From NCBI GenBank assembly GCA_016297945.1, contig JAEDFR010000070.1, positions 1 to 12,998 on the forward strand: a stretch of 12,998 bases of DNA, written 5' to 3'. This stretch comes from Lachnospiraceae bacterium. GTDB taxonomy: Bacteria; Bacillota; Clostridia; Lachnospirales; Lachnospiraceae. Within the stretch, counting starts at the first letter, position 1; each line of letters starts with the position of its first letter. The notes beneath the pieces are model-generated. The model was not told the origin of the DNA. It did no database searches and was given only the letters and a program-made list of their open reading frames with translations. Position numbers and translations under genes: made by a program. Positions 1-8,110 of this stretch are shown one piece after another.

Positions 1-81
1 AGTTATTCAAGATTGCTCGAAGTTGCTCAAGATTATTCAAAAGTTATTCTAGGTTGTTCAATGCTGTTCGAGATTGTTCGA
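1..81. repeat. Degenerate 10-bp tandem repeat, runs off left edge
   Basis: Eight copies of an 8-mer with consensus TTRYTCRA start at positions 3, 13, 23, 33, 44, 54, 64 and 74. The spacing is 10 bp throughout except for one 11-bp step. Individual copies read TTATTCAA, TTGCTCGA, TTGCTCAA, TTATTCAA, TTATTCTA, TTGTTCAA, CTGTTCGA and TTGTTCGA. The array begins at or before the window edge and ends about 30 bp past the stop of the HAD phosphatase gene. No gene is supported within it. A 10-bp period does not preserve a reading frame, and the minus strand meets a stop early. Confidence 0.75.
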
Positions 82-109
82 AATTTACAGTATTCCCATA
101 CATTCCAGC

Positions 110-502
110 CTATTCACACCGACTCTTTTTGCAGATTTCATCCAATTCATCCACACTGTATTTCAAAAACTCATCCGGGCGGATGGTTCTGTCATCTACA
201 TAAAAGCCATGATGACCGGGCCAGGGTTTGCCATAGATAATTTCATCATATGGAATATCCCATTTATCAAGCCACTGTAAAAGAACCTTTGCAGTGTTAG
301 CATTGATTAACCCAATATTTCCGTTGTAGCTGTTCATATTGCGGGAGGTAAAAAGCACGATTTTGGCCCCACCTTCTTTGTATTCGCGCAGTTTTGCAAG
401 CATTTCCGGAAAAGGAACCAGATCAATATATTCCTCTTCTTTTTTCTTAATTGGGCACAAAGTGCCGTCAATATCAAAGCAAAATGTCAATCCTTCGTAC
501 AT
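110..502 (-). CDS. Small HAD-superfamily phosphatase, capsule-biosynthesis type
   Basis: A 130-residue protein with the four HAD motifs in order. Motif I is FDIDGTL, with the nucleophile Asp10 and acid/base Asp12. Motif II is LFTSRN (Thr52/Ser53), the motif III lysine is in YGKPW (Lys92), and motif IV is YVDDRT (Asp103/Asp104). There is no room for a cap domain, which matches the short HAD phosphatases found in capsule and other surface-glycan loci. Those usually act on small phosphorylated metabolites. The substrate cannot be read from the sequence. ATG at 502 is preceded by GAGGTGG, a good ribosome site that lies inside the end of the upstream kinase gene. The two genes overlap by 16 nt, so translational coupling is likely. 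It is the last gene of the minus-strand series in view. Confidence in the family is high; the role in modifying a glycan precursor is inference from context. Confidence 0.85.
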   Translation of the reverse strand: MYEGLTFCFDIDGTLCPIKKKEEEYIDLVPFPEMLAKLREYKEGGAKIVLFTSRNMNSYNGNIGLINANTAKVLLQWLDKWDIPYDEIIYGKPWPGHHGFYVDDRTIRPDEFLKYSVDELDEICKKSRCE

Positions 503-1929
503 GTTTCCACCTCATCTAATATTTTAATTGCGTTTAACAAAAATCCAAACACCTTACCGGGCTGATCCATATGATAGGGGAGCATAGATAAAAACAGGCT
601 CGCCTCATACAGCCTTACCAGAGCATAATTGTATCCATTTCCCTGTAAATAGGATTTGAAAATCTCCTTATAGGAGGTATTATCCGTATCAATCGTCAAA
701 TCCAATTTCAAATCTCTTTTGATTGAGATTTCATACAGACCGCTGTTAAAAAAGTCATAGCAGCCGCAAATGGAATGGGAAAGCTTTGCCAGATCATAAT
801 AAGGGTCCGTATACAGTTCTTCTTCCTGCAGTGCCCCTTTCGGATCTATCAGTTTGAGAATTTCTGCCTCTTTACTGTACAGAATGTTGGAAAAGCAAAG
901 ATCGCCATGCCCCACAGCCAGCTTGCCATAGTTACGATTGTTAGCCATTGCTAATTTCTCATACAGCTTTTCATATTTTGAAACAACATCCGCAATTCCG
1001 TCATAAGACGTTCCCATTTTGATCATCGAATCAAACTGTTCATATTCTTTATACTTTTTCAGCTCTTCCATACGGGCTGCCAGCTTATCAATGTAGAGTT
1101 CTTTGGCAACAGCCTTTCCTACGTCAGAAGAAACTTCTTTGGTGGCACGCAGATTAATAAAGTAAAATAGCTTATCCAGAATATCTTTCAGTTCATCTTC
1201 ATCCACTGCACCATGGACAAAACGAATGGCGATATCCGTCATATGAAACCGTTCCATGGTATAAGAAGCGCCATCCGCATCCTCTTTATAATCATAAGGC
1301 ATGACAAACCACATTTTCATCATCTCCGGAAGGAGATAATAAAACTGATACTCTGCCTTGATCTTTTCTTTTTTGGTGGACCTCTTGGTTACGGTATATT
1401 CATCACCTGCCAGCGCATTAAAGAAACGGGCATCAAAGCCGCCTGTGATAAAGGTTAAGAAGTTAGCCCTGACTGACAAATCCATAAATGCATCATTTTC
1501 AATTCTTTCAGCCTCATATTCTCCGGCAATCAAAGCATCAAACGCCTTTTTATAACTGTCCGCCCCGGCTAAAAAGCTCATGGCCGGCTTATTATCACAA
1601 AAAGCGGTATAGGATTCATTCATAAATTCCGCTTTTTTCAAAAGAACAGAAAAAGCCTTGGTATCCTTTAATCCGAAATTGGAATACAGATGCACAATGG
1701 TTGTATTGTTATCCAGCGGAAGTGCCGCAAACAAAGCGGCATTGTCTTTTTCACCCTTATAATTAAAAACGGTAAGCACCTGTTTTTCTTTGACTATTTC
1801 TGCTTCCATACGATCTTTTAATGTCACACGCTTAAAAATCGTCTCGCCATAGGATTTGGCACCGGTAATTGTTTTTATTTCTTTGCCGGGCATTTTACTG
1901 TCATCATAAATCACAAAAATCTGTTTCAT
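487..1929 (-). CDS. APH/choline-kinase-like protein of a polysaccharide locus
   Basis: A 480-residue protein. Its C-terminal half has an aminoglycoside-phosphotransferase/choline-kinase signature: a catalytic loop VGHGDLCFSN at about 339-348 (Asp343, Asn348), a metal-binding equivalent LIDPKG at 360-365 (Asp362), and the following DPYYDLAKLSHS (375-386), typical of the APH fold. A probable N-lobe lies around 158-202, with KRSTKKEKIKAEYQFYYL carrying a candidate Lys/Glu pair. Residues 1-150 are not recognised. The family phosphorylates small hydroxylated molecules such as choline, sugars or aminoglycosides. Here the polysaccharide context argues against antibiotic resistance. The start ATG lies 3 nt after the stop of the membrane-protein gene, and the stop overlaps the HAD gene, so all three are probably co-translated. 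Pairing a kinase with a phosphatase suggests a phosphorylated intermediate is built and later cleaved; this is inference. Confidence 0.7.
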   Translation of the reverse strand: MKQIFVIYDDSKMPGKEIKTITGAKSYGETIFKRVTLKDRMEAEIVKEKQVLTVFNYKGEKDNAALFAALPLDNNTTIVHLYSNFGLKDTKAFSVLLKKAEFMNESYTAFCDNKPAMSFLAGADSYKKAFDALIAGEYEAERIENDAFMDLSVRANFLTFITGGFDARFFNALAGDEYTVTKRSTKKEKIKAEYQFYYLLPEMMKMWFVMPYDYKEDADGASYTMERFHMTDIAIRFVHGAVDEDELKDILDKLFYFINLRATKEVSSDVGKAVAKELYIDKLAARMEELKKYKEYEQFDSMIKMGTSYDGIADVVSKYEKLYEKLAMANNRNYGKLAVGHGDLCFSNILYSKEAEILKLIDPKGALQEEELYTDPYYDLAKLSHSICGCYDFFNSGLYEISIKRDLKLDLTIDTDNTSYKEIFKSYLQGNGYNYALVRLYEASLFLSMLPYHMDQPGKVFGFLLNAIKILDEVETCTKD

Positions 1930-1932
1930 TGG

Positions 1933-2730
1933 CTAACTCTCTTTCTTTTTACGGCTTCTTTTCAGTTTGGCAATCAGGGTAGCAATCAATGCAATCACTA
2001 AAAATACTGCCATCAGCAACACGCTTTCATTGGTGTATCTTGAAAGCATTTCACTTGATCCCAGCCCGAAAATTGAACGGATATAATTTTCAAGCGCCGG
2101 AATATCAAATGTTTTTCCAATCGCCTTTGCCAAAACGCCAAGGGTAAATATCTCAAAAATCCAACCTGCAAACGAAGATAATAAAATCAGTGCGAATCGG
2201 CCGCTAATCAGATTTTGGGTAAAATCAAACCACTGCTTTACGACATCCAGTCCTTTTAATGCGGCAAGCGAACGTTGGGATGTCTTTTCTTTAATCAGAT
2301 AACGATTCAAATATCGATACGTCGGCAAAACAGAAATATAGCAGATGGCAATGACCAAAAGTACTGCCAAAAATACTAATGTAATATCGGAAAGCACAGC
2401 ATAAACGGGCACATTTGCCAGCTGACGCGCCAATAAGATATCACAGGGCACTAAGATAATACAAAGTGCCAGGGTATCAAAAAAACGGTCCACTAAAATA
2501 CTCAGAATGCCGACCTGCCAGTGCTTCGTCTGTCTGCTGATACAGAAAAAGCGATAGACCTCTCCGATTTTATATGGAATTATGAAATTGACAAGTGTGG
2601 TCTTTAAGTACAAAAGCACAAATTTCCAAAACGGAATTTTATGTTCCATCAATACCAGATACAGACGAAACATCTTGGCAAGATGGACCAGTACGAATCC
2701 CACGAAAAATAAAAACATTAATTCTCTCAT
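1933..2730 (-). CDS. Flippase-like / LPG-synthase TM-type integral membrane protein
   Basis: A 265-residue hydrophobic protein with about six to seven membrane segments and a basic C-terminal tail (KLKRSRKKK). The stretch IIPYKIGEVYRFFCI followed by ILSILVDRFFDTLAL matches the P-x-R/K-x-GE...R and ...V-x-R-x-x-D pattern of the lysylphosphatidylglycerol-synthase TM / AglD-like flippase family. Members act in the membrane on lipids or lipid-linked sugars. No LPG-synthase C-terminal catalytic domain is present. ATG at 2730 has only a weak purine stretch (AGAGAA) upstream. The frame stays open back to a TAA near 2792 and would encode a plausible charged N-terminus ending KKLIKGIKPENS, but it contains no ATG, GTG or TTG. 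The start is therefore uncertain. It lies 159 nt after the GT2 gene and 3 nt before the kinase gene. Confidence 0.72.
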   Translation of the reverse strand: MRELMFLFFVGFVLVHLAKMFRLYLVLMEHKIPFWKFVLLYLKTTLVNFIIPYKIGEVYRFFCISRQTKHWQVGILSILVDRFFDTLALCIILVPCDILLARQLANVPVYAVLSDITLVFLAVLLVIAICYISVLPTYRYLNRYLIKEKTSQRSLAALKGLDVVKQWFDFTQNLISGRFALILLSSFAGWIFEIFTLGVLAKAIGKTFDIPALENYIRSIFGLGSSEMLSRYTNESVLLMAVFLVIALIATLIAKLKRSRKKKES

Positions 2731-2825
2731 ACTATTCTCTGGTTTAATACCTTTGATTAATTTCTTGTTGTAATTACCATAATATTATCAGTTAGCAAAT
2801 ACTTACCATTTTTTGTATTTTCCCC

Positions 2826-2869
2826 ATGATACCAACGGATAGCTATGCATTTCAGCTCCTCGGTATCAT
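2826..2869 (-). promoter_or_regulatory. Intergenic hairpin between the GT2 and flippase-like genes
   Basis: A perfect 8-bp inverted repeat ATGATACC / GGTATCAT (2826-2833 and 2862-2869) encloses 28 nt. Inside it, two AGCT copies (2841-2844, 2854-2857) and a GG/CC pair can extend the structure. On the transcribed minus strand the stem is followed by GGGGAAAATAC rather than a U-run, so it is not a canonical intrinsic terminator. It could be an RNA stability or processing element, or a DNA operator. The rest of the 2731-2889 gap shows nothing else that I can support. Confidence 0.4.
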
Positions 2870-2889
2870 CAGATTAATAAAATATAACA

Positions 2890-3678
2890 TTAAATATCTT
2901 TAATTTCTTCACATGTATAAGAATCATGCGGATTTTCACGAAATTCACTATGGATATATTCATTATTAAAGAAATACATAAATGCCATCTTCAAAACGGT
3001 AAACGCCTGATTCATCATTTTCACATTGGAAACCTGATCATCTTCTCTCCAGGAAACCGGATAAAAACGAATATCCTGTTTATAATAATGAGATGCCAAA
3101 ATCATCACATAATTAAACATCAGATTATCCGGGAACTTCTCAAAGAAGGCATCGGAAAGCATGGAAGTCTTGTACAGATTTAAGCCGGAGCCCAGATCAA
3201 AGATACGCTGTCTGGTCACAAAGGCAAAAATGAAATCATATACAATATTTCCAAAGGTACGGAACTTGGAATAACCTTCCAACCTGGAACCTCTCATAAA
3301 ACGGGCTCCCAATACACAGTCATGTTTTTCATGAATACCTTTTTTTAACATCGGAATAAAATCATGGATATCACCCTGATCATCCCCATGCAACATACAC
3401 ACATAATCATAACCATGATCAACCGCATAATGGAAAGACATCTTCTGTGAGCCTCCAAGACCGTAATTTTCTGTATTGCGCATTAGCTTAATCGGCTTTT
3501 CGGGATTTTCTTTGATATAAGATAATACCACTTTTTCCGTATCATCCGTACTGCGGTTATTGACCACCAATACTTCTTCAAAATAAGCTAAAACCTCATC
3601 ATCCAACTGGTTTAACACACGGATAATCTGCTTTTCACAGTTGTACGCGGGAATAAATAACATCATTTTGGAACTCAC
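2890..3678 (-). CDS. GT2 glycosyltransferase, DPM1/GtrB-like, no C-terminal TM helices
   Basis: A 262-residue family-2 (GT-A) glycosyltransferase. The N-terminus MMLFIPAYNCEKQI is the usual first beta strand. EVLVVNNRSTDDT (about 35-47) is the nucleotide-binding strand, and MLHGDDQGD (95-103) occupies the metal-binding DxD position with the DPM1-like D-x-Q pattern. DLGSGLNLYK follows as the acceptor-side loop. The start is GTG at 3678. An AGGAGG lies 7 nt upstream, and the GTG shares a GTGA 4-nt overlap with the stop of the GtrA-like gene. A longer frame from 3792 reads through the GtrA gene and is rejected. Enzymes of this type load a sugar onto a polyprenyl phosphate. GtrB-like proteins usually carry two C-terminal membrane helices that are not evident here, so a soluble or GtrA-associated form is inferred. 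Confidence 0.85.
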   Translation of the reverse strand: MSSKMMLFIPAYNCEKQIIRVLNQLDDEVLAYFEEVLVVNNRSTDDTEKVVLSYIKENPEKPIKLMRNTENYGLGGSQKMSFHYAVDHGYDYVCMLHGDDQGDIHDFIPMLKKGIHEKHDCVLGARFMRGSRLEGYSKFRTFGNIVYDFIFAFVTRQRIFDLGSGLNLYKTSMLSDAFFEKFPDNLMFNYVMILASHYYKQDIRFYPVSWREDDQVSNVKMMNQAFTVLKMAFMYFFNNEYIHSEFRENPHDSYTCEEIKDI

Positions 3679-4133
3679 GCCTTTTCCTCCTTCTGCTCTA
3701 AGAAAATTTTTCTGGTAATAAAGTTGTAAACCATAACAATTCCTGTCGCAATAATCTTGGCACCTGCTGTCACAAGTCCGGCGGTAAGCCATGCGAACAT
3801 GTCGGCAATCGCTTCATAAACAACATCAACGCAGAACCAGATAATCAACTCGTTTAATAATAATCCGAATAAACTGAGAATAACGAAAATCACAAACTCC
3901 TTGCGTCTGTCCATATTCTCTTTTCGGACAAACACAAATTTCATACTCAGGATATAATTGATAATGACAGAAATGGTAAAGCCCCAGAAAGCACCGAACA
4001 AAGCCGCCGGTGAAGTTGCCATTCCCAAATTACGACATATTGCCGCAACTACCAAAGTAATCACAAAATCAATTCCAAAACATACGACACCGACTACTCC
4101 AAATTTTAAAATCTGCTCGATCAATTTTTTCAT
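3675..4133 (-). CDS. GtrA-like membrane protein
   Basis: A 152-residue protein with four hydrophobic segments. It opens KFGVVGVVCFGIDFVITLVV, and the second segment FTISVIINYILSMKFVFV has the N-Y-x(n)-K/R-x-V-F pattern of the GtrA family. GtrA-like proteins are thought to help flip or handle polyprenyl-phosphate sugars for O-antigen or teichoic-acid glycosylation. ATG at 4133 (MKKLIEQ) is chosen because AGAGG lies 9 nt upstream and it begins 13 nt after the phosphoglucomutase stop. The longer frame from 4169 would overlap that gene and has a poor start. The stop overlaps the GTG start of the GT2 gene. Together the two resemble a GtrA/GtrB pair. No third, membrane-bound serotype-type transferase is seen. 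Confidence 0.85.
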   Translation of the reverse strand: MKKLIEQILKFGVVGVVCFGIDFVITLVVAAICRNLGMATSPAALFGAFWGFTISVIINYILSMKFVFVRKENMDRRKEFVIFVILSLFGLLLNELIIWFCVDVVYEAIADMFAWLTAGLVTAGAKIIATGIVMVYNFITRKIFLEQKEEKA

Positions 4134-4146
4134 TATACATATCCTC

Positions 4147-5874
4147 TTACTCAGTATCCACATTCGCAAGCATAGCTTCTGTCAGCTCTTTTAATAGTGC
4201 ATCCGCATCCTCTAAGCTCTCGCCTTTAACGCCCATGTAGAACTTAATCTTAGGTTCTGTTCCGGAAGGACGCAGGCAACACCATGCATCATTATCCAGT
4301 TCAAAATATAAAACATTGGATTTCGGAAGGCCTGTCTCATGAGTAGAGCCATCAGCTTCCAATACTACATTTTTGTCATAATCGCGGAAGGCCACAACTT
4401 TAAACTTGCCAAATTCTTTCGGCGGATTTGCGCGGAAGCTTTCCATAATTGCTGCGATTTTTGCTGAACCGGTCACACCCTTTAAGGTAACGGTATGCAG
4501 TCCTTCTTTGTAATAGCCATATTCTTTATAAAGCTGTAACATCAAATCCCACAAGGTCATGTCCTTTGACTTGCAGTATGCTGCAACTTCGCATAAGCAC
4601 ATAACCGCAACCGGGGCATCCTTATCTCTTGCGTGAGTTCCTGCAAGACAGCCATAGCTTTCTTCCAAACCGAATACATAATTGTAGGAATGATCCTGCT
4701 CAAAGAACTTAATCTGTTCACCAATATATTTAAATCCGGTCAAAACTTCGATCAGTTTCACATCAAAGGCAGCCGTCAGTGCATCTGCCATATTGGTTGT
4801 CACAATGGTCTTAACTAATGCCGGATTTTCGGGCATCGTATTCGTTGCACGTTTCTGACTTAACAAATACCATGCAATTAACATACCGGACATATTTCCG
4901 GTAAAGGACACATATTCGCCGCTTGCCTTATCAAGCGCATATACACCAAGACGATCTGCATCGGGATCGGTTGCTAAAATGATATCTGCATTTACCTCTT
5001 TTGCCAGTTTTACGGCCAGTGTAAATGCCTTGGGATCTTCCGGATTGGGATATTCCAAGGTTGTAAAATTCGGATCGGGTTTTGCCTGTTCGGGAACCAC
5101 ATAAACCTTTTTAAAACCAAGCTCTTTTAAAACACGGGTAACCGGGACGAGACCTGTTCCGTTAAAGGGAGAATAAACAATCGTAATATCCTCAGAAACC
5201 TGCTCAATCAATTCCGGATGGATAATCTGCTTTTTCAACTCTTCAATGTAAGCATCGTCTATTTCCACACCTACAATTGTAAGAAGACCTGCTGCCTTGG
5301 CGACATCCTCATCCATGGTTTTTACCGCATGAAAATCTGTGACATTTCTTACTTCTGTAATGATTTCTTTATCCTTGGGTGCTGTAATCTGTGCACCGTC
5401 TTCCCAATATACTTTATATCCGTTGTATTCCGGCGGATTGTGGCTTGCCGTGATAACAATACCTGCAACACAGCCTAATTTACGAACTGCAAACGACAAT
5501 TCCGGTGTCGGACGAAGCGCATCAAATAAATAGGCATGCACTCCGTTTGCTGCCAGACATAGCGCAGCCTCTTTTGCAAATTCCGGAGAAAAACGACGTG
5601 AATCATAAGCAATAGCGCATCCTTTATCTGCACCGCCCTGCTTTACAATATAATTAGCAAGCCCCTGTGTTGCTTTGCGGACTGTGTAAAAATTCATACG
5701 ATTGGTTCCGGCTCCGATAACACCACGCAAACCGCCTGTACCAAATTCCAAATCTTTAAAGAAGCGGTCTTCTACTTCCGCCTCATTGTTACGGATAGCT
5801 AACAACTCCTGTTTTGTTGCATCGTCAAAATAATCATCCTCTAACCAAAATTGAAATGTGTCTGTGTAGCTCAT
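4147..5874 (-). CDS. pgcA: Alpha-phosphoglucomutase / phosphomannomutase
   Basis: A 575-residue phosphohexomutase, full length for the Firmicutes PgcA type. The phosphoserine loop is TASHNPPEYNGYK (Ser144). The metal loop is DPDADR (303-308), the sugar-binding loop is GLEESYG (402-408), and the phosphate-binding loop is RPSGTEPKIK (535-544). The N-terminus includes the typical FGTGGLRG (44-51). It interconverts glucose-6-phosphate and glucose-1-phosphate, the entry point for UDP- and dTDP-glucose, and so feeds RfbA encoded upstream. AAGGAG lies 6 nt before the ATG. It sits 121 nt after the tandem GT2 gene. No clear promoter was found in that gap, so read-through transcription is plausible. 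Confidence 0.95.
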   Translation of the reverse strand: MSYTDTFQFWLEDDYFDDATKQELLAIRNNEAEVEDRFFKDLEFGTGGLRGVIGAGTNRMNFYTVRKATQGLANYIVKQGGADKGCAIAYDSRRFSPEFAKEAALCLAANGVHAYLFDALRPTPELSFAVRKLGCVAGIVITASHNPPEYNGYKVYWEDGAQITAPKDKEIITEVRNVTDFHAVKTMDEDVAKAAGLLTIVGVEIDDAYIEELKKQIIHPELIEQVSEDITIVYSPFNGTGLVPVTRVLKELGFKKVYVVPEQAKPDPNFTTLEYPNPEDPKAFTLAVKLAKEVNADIILATDPDADRLGVYALDKASGEYVSFTGNMSGMLIAWYLLSQKRATNTMPENPALVKTIVTTNMADALTAAFDVKLIEVLTGFKYIGEQIKFFEQDHSYNYVFGLEESYGCLAGTHARDKDAPVAVMCLCEVAAYCKSKDMTLWDLMLQLYKEYGYYKEGLHTVTLKGVTGSAKIAAIMESFRANPPKEFGKFKVVAFRDYDKNVVLEADGSTHETGLPKSNVLYFELDNDAWCCLRPSGTEPKIKFYMGVKGESLEDADALLKELTEAMLANVDTE

Positions 5875-5958
5875 ATAAAACTCCTTTTATTCTTTAATTT
5901 TATAAACATAATTTGTTTTCTATTTTAATTTCTGTTATGCGTTTCTGTCGTAAACACC

Positions 5959-5997
5959 AGCAGATTTTTATTTTCTATGCTACTATTTACATCTGCT
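5959..5997 (-). other. Weak inverted repeat at the end of the tandem GT2 gene
   Basis: AGCAGAT (5959-5965) and ATCTGCT (5991-5997) form a 7-bp inverted repeat with a 25-nt A/T-rich loop that overlaps the GT2 stop codon. On the minus strand it is followed by GGTGTTTACG, with no T-run, so evidence for termination is poor. The remaining 5875-5958 gap is A/T-rich with no supported promoter. Confidence 0.2.
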
Positions 5998-8095
5998 AAT
6001 TTTTCTCTTTTCCATGTATCTTCAGCGAAAAATCACTGCGGTCCAATGAAAAATTCACATTGTAATATGGATCGCCTTTCTCTAAAACATTCTTCCACTT
6101 ATTTTTAAATAAAGCCGCCTCTTTATTGTAGCGGTCACTGTTTGCATCCGAAACAGCCGATGACGTGCCTTTCTTTTCTGCCTCTTTCTGCAATTTAGCT
6201 TTTTCCCGTCTGGAAAGTTTCAAATCCGATCCTCTTGAGATCGATTCAAAATGATACAACTCTGCAAACGGTGTAAAGACAATTAAATAACCTTTTTCAC
6301 GAATGCGCAAACAGAAATCCACATCATTTAACGCAACCGCAAAATCTTCGGACAGGCCGCCAAGCTCCTCATACAAGGATTTTTTAACCATCATACAGGC
6401 ACCGGTAACAGCGGATACGTCCTGTGCATAACAAAGTTTGCCCATGTATCCTACATTTTCCATGGCAACCTTGTGATGCGAATGACCGGCAGTACGATGT
6501 GCTCCGAGTCCCAACACAATTCCGGCGTGCTGAATGGTCTTATTTTCATAATAGAGTTTCGCACCGACAGCTCCGACGTCTTCTCTAAGACCATACATTA
6601 ACATTTCTTCAATCCAGTTAACGGTAATAACCTGTGTATCATTATTTAGCAAAATCAGGTACTCACCTTTTGCAAAACGGGCTCCAAAGTTATTGATACG
6701 GGAATAGTTAAATTCGCCGCCTGCATCATAGGTCACAACCTGAATGCGGGGATGAGTCTTGATTTCCTCATAATATGCAAAAATTTCTTCGGATGTAGAA
6801 TTGTTTTCCACAACCACAATGTCATAATTCTCATAGGTGGATTTTTCGAGAATGGAATCAATACACCTTTTTAAATCTGACAAATGATCTTTATTGGGAA
6901 TGACAATGGTTACCCATGGCTCACTCGTCAGTTTATAACGAATGCGGAAAATCGTCTCAAAGGCTCTGGTACTTTCAATCTTAAAATCTTTAAAACCGAA
7001 CCGAGTCAGATGATCCGCAATGGCACCTCTGGCAGCTTCAATTGCATAGGTCTTGGCACTGATATCCGATGCCACACTGCCCTTGTGGGAACGCCAGTAA
7101 TACAAAAGTTTCGGTACATGTACCACATGTTTTGCAGCAGTCGTCAGACGCAAAATCATATCATGGTCCTGGCTTCCGTCAAACTGCGAACGGAAAAGCT
7201 CGGTTCCTTCCAAAAGCTCTCTGGAAAAGACACTGAAATGGCAGATATAATTATTTGCCCGCAGGTTATCTATCGCATAATCCGGCTTGAAGTGCAGGGT
7301 AATCATGTTATCGATATTGCCATTTTTAAAAGTTGCCTCATCGCAGTAAATATAATCAGCATCCTGCTCACAAATTACCTTCATATATTCATAAAGCACA
7401 GAAGGATGCAGGATATCATCATGATCAAACAAGCCGATATACTGTCCGGTTGCCATCTTGTAACATTCATTGGTATTACCGGAGATGCCCTCGTTTTTTT
7501 CCAACTTCATATATTTGATACGCGAATCATCCTTCGCATAATCCATACACATTTTGCCGACATACTCATGCTGTGCATCCGAACCGTCTGCCAGACACAG
7601 TTCCCACTTTTGATAGGTCTGATCCGTGACGGATTCAATCATCTCAGTCAGAAACTTTTTAGGTGTATTATAAAGCGGTACTAAAATACTGATCGTAATA
7701 TCCTTATCAAATTCCGTGGAGGTTTCTAATTTCCGTTGCGCGGCATTGGGAAAGCTCTTCTTTCCATGTTGTTTCATGGCTTTCTTTTCAATCAGCTTGG
7801 ACTTTATCTTATGTGCAATTCCACGCGGATTGCCGTGAGCCATCAAGCGCTGGTAATTACGGATAAAAAAGTGCATTACCATACGAAGAGGCTTGGATAA
7901 CTTCCACAAAGGATTCCCCTTGATATGATTCAAATGCCACTCAGCATCCGTTGCACGCGCAATTGCATCGGCAAGCTCGTCCGTCAATTCTGCATTGCGA
8001 TTTTTTTCACGCTCAAAAGCCTGCTTATAATATTCGAGCAGTTCTTCTATATTCTGTTGATTTTCATTCTGTTGGTTTTCATTCTCTTGGTTCAT
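5996..8095 (-). CDS. Tandem-domain GT2 glycosyltransferase
   Basis: A 699-residue protein with two GT-A family-2 domains. Residues 1-60 are polar and probably coiled-coil (IEELLEYYKQAFEREKNRN), beginning with a short ENQQN repeat. Domain 1 (about 133-360) starts ISILVPLYNTPKKF and carries DHDD at 224-227 as the metal-binding motif. Domain 2 (about 394-620) starts VTIVIPNKDHLSDLKRC, has LLNNDTQV (DxD-equivalent Asn485-Asp486), a VTGACMMVKKS motif and the ALNDVDFCLR acidic motif (Asp591/Asp593). This layout is typical of bifunctional surface-polysaccharide transferases such as rhamnan-type enzymes. A dTDP-sugar donor made by RfbA/RfbB is a reasonable guess. There are no membrane helices. The ribosome site AGTAGG is moderate, 7 nt before the ATG. 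The 795 nt upstream is filled by a hairpin repeat array, so expression depends on transcripts crossing it unless there is an undetected promoter. Confidence 0.9.
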   Translation of the reverse strand: MNQENENQQNENQQNIEELLEYYKQAFEREKNRNAELTDELADAIARATDAEWHLNHIKGNPLWKLSKPLRMVMHFFIRNYQRLMAHGNPRGIAHKIKSKLIEKKAMKQHGKKSFPNAAQRKLETSTEFDKDITISILVPLYNTPKKFLTEMIESVTDQTYQKWELCLADGSDAQHEYVGKMCMDYAKDDSRIKYMKLEKNEGISGNTNECYKMATGQYIGLFDHDDILHPSVLYEYMKVICEQDADYIYCDEATFKNGNIDNMITLHFKPDYAIDNLRANNYICHFSVFSRELLEGTELFRSQFDGSQDHDMILRLTTAAKHVVHVPKLLYYWRSHKGSVASDISAKTYAIEAARGAIADHLTRFGFKDFKIESTRAFETIFRIRYKLTSEPWVTIVIPNKDHLSDLKRCIDSILEKSTYENYDIVVVENNSTSEEIFAYYEEIKTHPRIQVVTYDAGGEFNYSRINNFGARFAKGEYLILLNNDTQVITVNWIEEMLMYGLREDVGAVGAKLYYENKTIQHAGIVLGLGAHRTAGHSHHKVAMENVGYMGKLCYAQDVSAVTGACMMVKKSLYEELGGLSEDFAVALNDVDFCLRIREKGYLIVFTPFAELYHFESISRGSDLKLSRREKAKLQKEAEKKGTSSAVSDANSDRYNKEAALFKNKWKNVLEKGDPYYNVNFSLDRSDFSLKIHGKEKN
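8051..8095 (-). repeat. 15-bp repeat coding for ENQQN pentapeptides
   Basis: Three consecutive 15-bp units (8051-8065, 8066-8080, 8081-8095) encode MNQEN-ENQQN-ENQQN at the start of the tandem GT2 protein. The first two units in coordinate order differ at one base. The period is a multiple of three, so copy-number change would keep the reading frame. Confidence 0.7.
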
Positions 8096-8110
8096 ATTTT
8101 TCCTACTTTT

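Noticed and set aside
487..1929. Aminoglycoside resistance gene
   Set aside because: Only the kinase-fold motifs match. The length, the extra N-terminal region and the polysaccharide operon context argue for a biosynthetic role.
3679..3792. N-terminal extension of the DPM1-like GT2
   Set aside because: It would read through the GtrA gene in another frame. The GTG at 3678 has an AGGAGG site and the GTGA overlap.
6884..7684. 266-codon plus-strand frame
   Set aside because: It lies wholly antisense to the well-supported tandem GT2 gene and resembles no known family.
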